Positions 29,434 through 35,952 of a stretch of DNA of 35,952 nt are shown one piece after another (position 1 is the first letter of the stretch; each line of letters opens with the position of its first letter). The notes beneath the pieces were generated by a model. That model saw nothing but the letters and a program-made list of their open reading frames with translations. It searched no databases and was not told the DNA's origin. Origin of the DNA: a virus. The translations under genes and the position numbers were made by a program. The stretch lies in the IMG/VR virus record IMGVR_UViG_3300047297_000242, positions 1 to 35,952 of that record; one strand, 5' to 3'.

Positions 29434-30899
29434 TGAGTAATTTTTATCAGCAATATACTGAAGGTGGATCGCAATATCCTTTTAATCCTTATGGTTCAAA
29501 TAAGCAACCTAGGTTAGGTGGGATGCAGTTAGCTCAAGACCCTGAAGATTTCCAAGAAGGAGTTCAAGGTCAAGGTGGTGGGCAAATGGGTGGTATGGGA
29601 GCATTTATGAAAAGCCCATACGGTCAAATGCTTGCTTCTGCTGGCATGGGCATGGCGTCAGGACGTGGATTTGGCGAATCGCTCATGGGCGCTGGCATGG
29701 GTACAGCCAAGAACGAACTGCTGAAATACGGTCTTAACCATGCACTTGGTGGTGCTATGGGCGGACAAGCCCTAGGTGCATTGGGTGGACCTATGGGTAT
29801 GGCGGCTATGGCGGCTTTGCCAATGATTTCCAAAGGCTTCAGTAGCCTAGGTAAATCCCTAGGTCTTGGTGGACGTAATAAAGGTCCATCTCAGCAAGAA
29901 CTAGCAATGGGTCAAGCTAAGAGTAACCTGGCTGGTATGCGCGGCACGTACGGTGCTGACATGGGCGCAGGACAAGCACTTAGGGATAAGTACAACCCTA
30001 TGCTTGAAAATCAGATCGGTCGTATGCAAGAACTTGCAGATCGAGGTCTGTCCACTGAGTACAACACCCGGCAGATGGCTGGAGCTGCAGCTAACACAGA
30101 AGCATCCCGACGAGCGGCTGAAGCTCGTATGCGCGCAACAAGCGGAATGATTGGTGGAGGTCAGGCACTGTCTGGCTTTGGCGGTATCAATCAGGCTGCT
30201 ATTGGAGCACAAGCTCAGGGTGGCTACAACGCTGCCATGAACAATATGAATCAGCAACCTGGGTACATCCAGGCGTTAGCTGGCATGGCTGGATCGCAGA
30301 TTGGGCGTGGTGACAACTACTACAACCAAGGTCGATCTGGAATGATGAATCTTGACCAAAACCTTTATAACTTGAATGCACAAGAGAAGGCACGTGCTGA
30401 CGCTATGTCACAACAGAACCGTGATCGTGAAGCCAACATGATTGGTGGAGTCATGGGTATGGCTGGCACTGCAATGGGCATGGAACAGTCGCGTCGAAGT
30501 AACAATGATTACCTTACCGCTCTAGGACTACGTGGACAATCGTCTGATTCCACTGGAGTAACAGGTAATGCTGGTCGTACTGGAGCAACTGATGCTGAAG
30601 GTATTGCTAGAGAAATACTTGGTGAAGATGCATATCAAGGATTTAATCCACAGATTCCTCAGTTCTCACCTGATTTTGATAACAACTACAATCCACAAGT
30701 TAGTATGCCTAGCCTTCAACGAAGTGGACCACGAATGCCAGGCGGTGGGTTAGCACAATATAACTACGAAAACCCAATTGATCAGGATGAACTTGAACAG
30801 GATTATAATCAAAATAGATATCCTGTCGTTCCTCGTTACGGAAACCCCGGACGATTTAATGACCCACGGCAATTTGGCGCAGACTTTACTGGTAGGTAA
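29433..30899 (+). CDS. Putative internal (DNA-ejection) protein, Gly/Met-rich
   Basis: 488 aa; the ATG at 29433 overlaps the preceding stop and has AAGGTGG upstream. The N-terminus is Tyr/Gln/Pro-rich. Residues 50-145 are a Gly/Met/Ala hydrophobic region (GMASGRGFGESLMGAGMGTA, GPMGMAAMAALPMI) able to interact with membranes. The middle is helical with many Gln and Arg (TEASRRAAEARMRATSGM) and the C-terminus is polar. Composition and place after the tail hub match ejection proteins that leave the head with DNA and build a channel through the host envelope. Confidence 0.65.
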   Translation: MSNFYQQYTEGGSQYPFNPYGSNKQPRLGGMQLAQDPEDFQEGVQGQGGGQMGGMGAFMKSPYGQMLASAGMGMASGRGFGESLMGAGMGTAKNELLKYGLNHALGGAMGGQALGALGGPMGMAAMAALPMISKGFSSLGKSLGLGGRNKGPSQQELAMGQAKSNLAGMRGTYGADMGAGQALRDKYNPMLENQIGRMQELADRGLSTEYNTRQMAGAAANTEASRRAAEARMRATSGMIGGGQALSGFGGINQAAIGAQAQGGYNAAMNNMNQQPGYIQALAGMAGSQIGRGDNYYNQGRSGMMNLDQNLYNLNAQEKARADAMSQQNRDREANMIGGVMGMAGTAMGMEQSRRSNNDYLTALGLRGQSSDSTGVTGNAGRTGATDAEGIAREILGEDAYQGFNPQIPQFSPDFDNNYNPQVSMPSLQRSGPRMPGGGLAQYNYENPIDQDELEQDYNQNRYPVVPRYGNPGRFNDPRQFGADFTGR

Positions 30900-30904
30900 A
30901 ACAA

Positions 30905-32536
30905 ATGGCATTTAACTCAGGACTAGGTTCTGCTCTACAAGGCTTTAGTAAAGGTTATCTTGGTGCTTTGCAATTTGGCGAACGTCAAAAACAAGGCTAC
31001 ATGAACACTAAGCTGAAGCAAGATGACTTGACTTTCCGCAAAAGCCAAGCGTTGTCAGATGCTGCCTTCAGGCAGTTTCAAATCAAAGACGCAATGGAAG
31101 CTGCACAGGATCGTCGAGATACTGCCAAGTTGACTGCTACAGACCGAGCCAAGGCACTAAGGACTCAAGCTGGCATTGCGGCATCGAGTGCATTGAATGA
31201 AGACCTTAAGATGATCTCTGGGCTACAAGGTCCAGATCAGCTTCGAGCTTGGAACACTGCTCGCGCACGGCAGACGCAAATCCTTGGTGACGTCCTAGAC
31301 CCTGAAGAATTGCAGAAGCATCTAGATGGCGTATTGACTATGCCGGGTGCACCTATGCCAGGCATGACGCAACAGGGTTTTGTTGCCGGTGCTCCAATGG
31401 GTAACTCAAAACTTCTTGATGTAGGTAAGTTTGAAGGTTCACAGGGTCCACTTGAACCTGGTAAGCCACGTACATTCCAAAACCCAACAGACAACACATT
31501 TACTCAGGTTGGTCGATCACCTTTTGATCCACGGGCTGATGCCGCTAGAAAGATTATGATGGCTGGTATGGGTGGGTTTAATCCTGCCGGAATGGCACAG
31601 CTTGGTGGTGCAATAAGTAATATGTATCAGCCAGCAGCGGCAGGTATACCTGAACAACAAAGGGATTTTGGATATGAGCAAAATCTAAAACCTGAAGTAG
31701 GTCAGGTTCCTGTAACAGCTAATTACAAACTAGGCGCTTTAGATCAGGCAACCGTTGAAGGCAAACAAGCTGCTACAGCTAAAAATAAAATCAATTTAGA
31801 TATCCTGCAACAAACAAAACCCGATGTAATAAAACAAGCTCAACTTAGGACGGAAAAACTAGTACAAGGCATTAATGACTCTGTGTTTAATCGTGAGTAC
31901 AAAAAAGGTTTATTTAAGTTACAAACCGATAAATTTTCACTAGCTAAAACTCTTGGAGAGGCAGCTTTGCAATTTAAAGCAGCAAATCTGGATCAAGGTG
32001 AAAGACGTTTAAAAAATGCAGAGTTAATGACTCAGCTTAAGGCATCTTATGACCCGATGAGAATGGGAACTGCAACTCAAATAACAATAGCCAAACTTAT
32101 AGATACTAAATCTAGAGTAACTGATAAAGGAGAAAAAGCAAGAATTGATGCTTCAATTGCTACTCTTCAAAAAGATCAAGCTAGATTTTTTGCATTAGGC
32201 CAAATGTCTGCCGATAGAGAAGGCAAATTTCTTGATTCGTTTATGGCATTAAAAGATTCTGGTTATTCAGATGAAGGTGCTATGGATACGTTACTTGATT
32301 TTAAAACCGGAGACACACTACAAGATAGTGCGTTTATTCCTGTTGGTAATCCAGCATATGCGGGACTTAGGAATAACGTAGATCGAAATACAGCGTTTCC
32401 TGGAACAAACCCATCTGGTAAAAAAGCAAATGCAGATGGCAATAGGCAGCAAGCTGGCAACCCATTAGGACTACCTGGTGGCAATCATGCTGGACCAGGT
32501 GCATCACGTCCACAAGTGAGACAATTCGGTCGTTAG
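30905..32536 (+). CDS. Putative internal coiled-coil ejection protein
   Basis: 543 aa beginning MAFNSGLGSALQGFSKGYLG, a start like that of other podovirus ejection proteins. Long helical stretches (TKLKQDDLTFRKSQALSDAA, DRRDTAKLTATDRAKALRTQ) alternate with Pro/Gly-rich linkers. From about nt 31640 to 32440 the DNA is visibly more AT-rich and prefers AAA and TTA codons, unlike the flanks, suggesting a swapped segment. The C-terminus is Gly/Asn-rich. Role inferred from order and composition. Confidence 0.6.
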   Translation: MAFNSGLGSALQGFSKGYLGALQFGERQKQGYMNTKLKQDDLTFRKSQALSDAAFRQFQIKDAMEAAQDRRDTAKLTATDRAKALRTQAGIAASSALNEDLKMISGLQGPDQLRAWNTARARQTQILGDVLDPEELQKHLDGVLTMPGAPMPGMTQQGFVAGAPMGNSKLLDVGKFEGSQGPLEPGKPRTFQNPTDNTFTQVGRSPFDPRADAARKIMMAGMGGFNPAGMAQLGGAISNMYQPAAAGIPEQQRDFGYEQNLKPEVGQVPVTANYKLGALDQATVEGKQAATAKNKINLDILQQTKPDVIKQAQLRTEKLVQGINDSVFNREYKKGLFKLQTDKFSLAKTLGEAALQFKAANLDQGERRLKNAELMTQLKASYDPMRMGTATQITIAKLIDTKSRVTDKGEKARIDASIATLQKDQARFFALGQMSADREGKFLDSFMALKDSGYSDEGAMDTLLDFKTGDTLQDSAFIPVGNPAYAGLRNNVDRNTAFPGTNPSGKKANADGNRQQAGNPLGLPGGNHAGPGASRPQVRQFGR

Positions 32537-32544
32537 ATTTATTG

Positions 32545-32580
32545 GAGCTGTTCTTGGTAAAATCAAACCATGGACAGCTC
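32545..32580. promoter_or_regulatory. Dyad surrounding a leaderless start
   Basis: GAGCTGT (32545-32551) and ACAGCTC (32574-32580) form a 7-bp inverted repeat; nested TGGT/ACCA adds four pairs. The -10 box and the start codon lie inside. It may be an operator on DNA, or an RNA hairpin that hides the ATG in read-through transcripts. Confidence 0.45.
32555..32563 (+). promoter_or_regulatory. Leaderless promoter before the giant ejection gene
   Basis: Extended -10 TGG-TAAAAT (TAAAAT 32558-32563), six bases (CAAACC), then the ATG at 32570. No ribosome-binding site is visible. It would give this late gene its own transcript in addition to read-through from the virion operon. Confidence 0.55.
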
Positions 32581-35500
32581 TAAGCGTTTTTCCAGTTCTT
32601 GGACAGATTTACCTCTTCAACAGCGTGTAGACATTGCATCGAAAGCGATCAATGTAAACACTAAAGAGGGTATGACCACTGCTTTGTACAATGCTACAAA
32701 GTTTGACGATCAGCTCTATAGTAAACAGTTTGAGAATCTGTTTAGAGAAGCAAAAAGCGCAGGGCTTATTGATCGTGCTGATGCTAGGCAGATTGAAAAG
32801 TATCGCACCGATCGCGTAGTAGAACTTTACAAAAATGGCAAAGGTAAGTACTTTGCCGGTCGTGAGTTTAGACCAGACCTATCCGAAGACATCATTGCTG
32901 AACAACGTACGGACATCAAAGCTGATCTCCGTAATGAGATGGATTACGAAAAACAACGGTCGGCATACGAACTAAAGCAGATGGGTTATGACCCCGAAGA
33001 CTACGCACGGTTTGTAAACGACCGTAGTGGAGTCAGACAACTACCTATTGCCGGTCAAGTAGAAGTCCCATTCCTTAGTAAGTCTTTCCGAATGGATCCA
33101 CTCAAGGAGCTTGGCATCGGTATGTACCAGGCTGGTCGTATTACGGCTGGCATTGAAGAAGGTGCACTTACGCCATTTGAAGCTGTAGGACGCCGTATGC
33201 TTGGACAAGATCCAAGTTTGGCATTACAAGAGACTGGTAACCCGCTCATTGACTCCGGTCAGATTATGGGTGAGAGTGCAGTCAATCGGGTTGCTACACT
33301 TCCATACGGTATTGCTGGCAGTAAAGTACTTACCCCAAGTTCGGCAGCATTGTTTGGTGCGGCATCTACAGCACTTGGTAACGCCATTGGCGGAGCAAAG
33401 ATGGGTGCTAGGTTTGGTGCACCTGGAGCTATCCTAGGTGGCGTACTTGGCGGTATTGCTGGCATGGTTGGTGGTTCGTATCTTGGTGAGTTTGCTAACG
33501 AGAAAATCGCTGACGTTGCACTTGGTCGTGATGCTAACGAACAGTTAAAAGCCACACGTGAAAGTCTACAGACTCAATACCCGTTTGCTACACGTGTCGG
33601 TGAAGAAGCACCAGATCTTGCAATGTTTGGACCTAGTCTAAAGGTCAAGGGATTTAGTGGTCGTAAAGCACTAAGCGGAATTAAGCAAGCTGGTCTTCCA
33701 GGTGCAATCAAGGGCGTACGTAATCAGAATGAAATGATTAGTGACCTTGGTGAGCGGTTTGGTGAAGGAGCCATGAACGTAGTCATGGCAGCTCGTCAGT
33801 CTGATCGTGAGAAGGCTAACGGCGGTCCAGGTAAAACAGCATGGGACATCTTGGCTGAAGGCGCTATGGGCGTTGTTATGCAAGGTGAAACACGTCTTGG
33901 CAAAACAGTCTATGGAGGAATGAATTCCAAGATGGACAACATGGCACAGGCGGCTTTGACTCGGATGGCAAAGCGTTTGCCATCTGCAAGTCAGCAACCT
34001 GCACAAAACGTCACACGTATACCTGAAGGCTTGATGCGTATTAACCTTGGTGGGCGGCTAGAGTCTGCAACTGATTCTCAAGGAAACCCTGTGATCAAGG
34101 GTGCTAGGTATGCAGTTTACGATCCAAAGCAACGCAAGGCGTCGATCTACACAGACAACGACTTTGCATTAGCTGGCGAACGTACTAAGGCAGCAGCATT
34201 CAGCCTTGGTGGCACGGACAATATCTTCCGCCGTAACCCAATCCTCACATACAGCGACAAGGGTACTGGCACAGAGCGAATGATTCTTGGTATCACCCGT
34301 GATGCCGGTGTTGTTGTTCGTGATATTGATTCGGCTGGTAAAAGCCAGGTATCCGTTGTACCTGTCGGAGATATCCGTAACGAGCCTATTAATAAGCGTC
34401 TGATTGAATCTATGGCAAGCCAGGGCGTACGTCCTAACCCAGCTCCAGCCCCATTCATGCCAGACGTATTTATGAATGCAGACAAATCGGTATTCCCAGA
34501 TACCGTGTCGCTAGACTCTAATTTCGATGCTATACCTGCGAGGGTCATCAATAAGCTCGGCGGTAAGGCTACTAACGCATACATGGTTGCGTTGCCTGAT
34601 GGAACTCACATCCGTGTCAATGGAGCCATGATCAACACCAAGGGTGCAGAACCATTGGTGCGTGGCAAGATCAGCGAAGAGATGTTCCCTCAAAGCTTGT
34701 CCGACCTCATGCCTCAGCGTAAGCCGTTTGAACGCCACGTGCGTATTGGCGAGGGTGACACATCTGTAAACATCCAATTGTCTGATGCAGGATTTGGAAA
34801 GCCTTGGCGCGAGATTGGAAGCAAGTTCGCTGATGCTCGCCAGGCTATCCTTCGTGAACCAGATGCACAAAAGCGTGAGATTGCAATTGATATGTTGCAC
34901 AACCAGATTGCCAATGAAATTGACAAGGCTGGTTTGTTTACGCCTTCAACGCTTGACATCAAGCCTGGGTCTGTTATTCAAGTGCAGATGCCAGCCACTA
35001 AGCAGTTTAGTGGTAGAGCACGTACGCAAGATGCCATTGTAGTCGGCAAGAACAAGTATGGTCATGAGGTAGTACTACCTAACTTTCAGCAGTTTGGTAC
35101 GTTTACGGTGCATGACGCAGACATTGATCCAGCATCAGCTTTGATGGCATCAATGGACATTCAGCCTGGCACAAAGAAGGCAGTATCTACTAAGGTAGAA
35201 ACTAAGACTGCACAACCTAAACCTAAGCAAGGGGCCACGCTTGAAGCTGCTCCGGAAGAATCAGCGACAGCTAAACAAGTCGATTATCAGACTCAGCCAG
35301 ATACTATTCGCAAGAAGATTGACGAGGCTGTTGGCAAGTTAATTACGTCTGATGAATCACCAATTGGCAAGACGGTTGAAGTCAATGACGCATCTGGTGA
35401 CACGCATATTCACGCTAGGGTGACCATGCACAACCCTGGTCGCATTACGTATCACCTCCGTACAACAGAATTTGATTCTGCATCGAGGGCACAGAAAGAT

Positions 35501-35952
35501 CAATACGTTACAACGTATGAAGCTTTGTATGATCCGGATAAAGACGAATGGTCAATTAGCAGTATTGAGCCTACATCAGTCACTATTCCGTCGATGATGG
35601 AATCTGAAGATACTCTATGGAGTGTTAGTGACATTGCCAAATTGTCACCTACAGATTACGCAACTTGGCTAAAAGATAACGGTTATAAGTTTAAGAATAA
35701 AACCGAAGAACAAATTGCCGTAGCCGGTTACAGATTTGCTCACTTCTTGCAAGCCAAATATGGAGATCAGTTTATCAAGCAACGCAGTACAACTGTTGAT
35801 GACTTAAATAAAGCTGCCAACGAATGGCTTGAAGAGCATTTTAGAAACATCTCAGATCACTATGAACTTATGGATGATGCTGATTTTAGAAGAGTAAACT
35901 GGTGGCAACGACATCAATCGGTTGGTACACGCGTACCAGTCGCACTTGTTGA
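32570..35952 (+). CDS. Very large putative ejection protein (3' incomplete)
   Basis: Open for at least 1,127 codons and running off the window; a TGA at the last three bases is out of frame. It begins MDSSKRFSSSWTDLPLQQRV. The first 170 residues are charged helices. Residues 258-308 are a long glycine-zipper hydrophobic stretch (GGAKMGARFGAPGAILGGVL, GGIAGMVGGSYLGEF) that could cross or perturb a membrane. The remainder is mixed alpha/beta with a Lys/Pro/Ala linker near residues 870-905. Size, position after two ejection-like genes and the glycine zipper suggest the large inner-membrane ejection protein (T7 gp16-like in role). No lysozyme motif was recognised in the visible part. The start is supported by a -10 box 6 nt upstream. 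Confidence 0.65.
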   Translation, partial: MDSSKRFSSSWTDLPLQQRVDIASKAINVNTKEGMTTALYNATKFDDQLYSKQFENLFREAKSAGLIDRADARQIEKYRTDRVVELYKNGKGKYFAGREFRPDLSEDIIAEQRTDIKADLRNEMDYEKQRSAYELKQMGYDPEDYARFVNDRSGVRQLPIAGQVEVPFLSKSFRMDPLKELGIGMYQAGRITAGIEEGALTPFEAVGRRMLGQDPSLALQETGNPLIDSGQIMGESAVNRVATLPYGIAGSKVLTPSSAALFGAASTALGNAIGGAKMGARFGAPGAILGGVLGGIAGMVGGSYLGEFANEKIADVALGRDANEQLKATRESLQTQYPFATRVGEEAPDLAMFGPSLKVKGFSGRKALSGIKQAGLPGAIKGVRNQNEMISDLGERFGEGAMNVVMAARQSDREKANGGPGKTAWDILAEGAMGVVMQGETRLGKTVYGGMNSKMDNMAQAALTRMAKRLPSASQQPAQNVTRIPEGLMRINLGGRLESATDSQGNPVIKGARYAVYDPKQRKASIYTDNDFALAGERTKAAAFSLGGTDNIFRRNPILTYSDKGTGTERMILGITRDAGVVVRDIDSAGKSQVSVVPVGDIRNEPINKRLIESMASQGVRPNPAPAPFMPDVFMNADKSVFPDTVSLDSNFDAIPARVINKLGGKATNAYMVALPDGTHIRVNGAMINTKGAEPLVRGKISEEMFPQSLSDLMPQRKPFERHVRIGEGDTSVNIQLSDAGFGKPWREIGSKFADARQAILREPDAQKREIAIDMLHNQIANEIDKAGLFTPSTLDIKPGSVIQVQMPATKQFSGRARTQDAIVVGKNKYGHEVVLPNFQQFGTFTVHDADIDPASALMASMDIQPGTKKAVSTKVETKTAQPKPKQGATLEAAPEESATAKQVDYQTQPDTIRKKIDEAVGKLITSDESPIGKTVEVNDASGDTHIHARVTMHNPGRITYHLRTTEFDSASRAQKDQYVTTYEALYDPDKDEWSISSIEPTSVTIPSMMESEDTLWSVSDIAKLSPTDYATWLKDNGYKFKNKTEEQIAVAGYRFAHFLQAKYGDQFIKQRSTTVDDLNKAANEWLEEHFRNISDHYELMDDADFRRVNWWQRHQSVGTRVPVALV

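Noticed and set aside
35950-35952. TGA at the extreme end as stop codon of the giant gene
   Set aside because: It is out of frame with the ATG at 32570; the gene continues beyond the window.

Overview
The window looks like about 36 kb of a lytic-type, short-tailed (podovirus-like) phage genome. The late half has the standard order: zinc-finger small terminase candidate, large terminase, portal with a Gln/Met-rich tail, acidic scaffold, HK97-type major capsid, decoration-like proteins, two head-tail adaptors, holin-like protein, fibre/beta-sandwich proteins, a 1,426-residue tail hub, and three large coiled-coil or glycine-rich proteins that look like DNA-ejection proteins. There is no tape-measure or sheath gene. 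No tRNA, integrase, CRISPR array or insertion sequence was seen. Base composition is moderate in GC.

The host is inferred only. Many genes that open a transcription unit have a -10 box (TATAAT, TACAAT, TATACT or TAAAAT) ending only 5-6 nt before the ATG. Their mRNA would therefore begin at the start codon, i.e. be leaderless. This is common in Actinobacteria and Deinococcus and unusual in most other phage hosts. ThyX, the 3D-domain cell-wall protein, DUF3310 and a LuxR-type regulator would fit a moderate-GC actinobacterial host, for example a freshwater one, but nothing in the sequence proves it.

Layout. 1-783: leftward operon of a 35-aa lipoprotein-like peptide and two unknown proteins, ending at a terminator. 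784-1258: gene-free divergent hub with C-run repeats and hairpins. 1259-2253: rightward early operon including a helix-turn-helix/Tad2-like fusion and a second Tad2-like protein. 2277-2405: two terminators flanking a candidate small RNA. 2416-4282: DUF5872-like basic protein, a putative virion protein and, facing it, a 3D-domain peptidoglycan-active protein. 4375-6451: metabolism operon (unknown, SSB, coiled coil, XF1762-like acyltransferase, ThyX). 6463-8436: leftward operon of an unknown protein, LuxR-type regulator and C5 cytosine methyltransferase. 8504-11130: rightward operon of basic microproteins and a 672-aa repeat-bearing protein. 11142-11402: DUF3310. 11426-32536: virion operon. From 32570 to the edge: a very large incomplete ejection-type protein with its own leaderless promoter.

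Three kinds of translation start coexist: leaderless starts at operon heads, Shine-Dalgarno starts inside operons, and very many TAATG or ATGA stop-start overlaps that imply coupling. Two putative virion proteins encoded outside the virion operon (2742-3707 and 9112-11130) share a C-terminal helical domain. Beta-rich modules are shared between a capsid-associated protein and the tail hub. These signs of module shuffling, plus the leaderless expression scheme and the Tad2-like pair, are the most interesting parts of the window.
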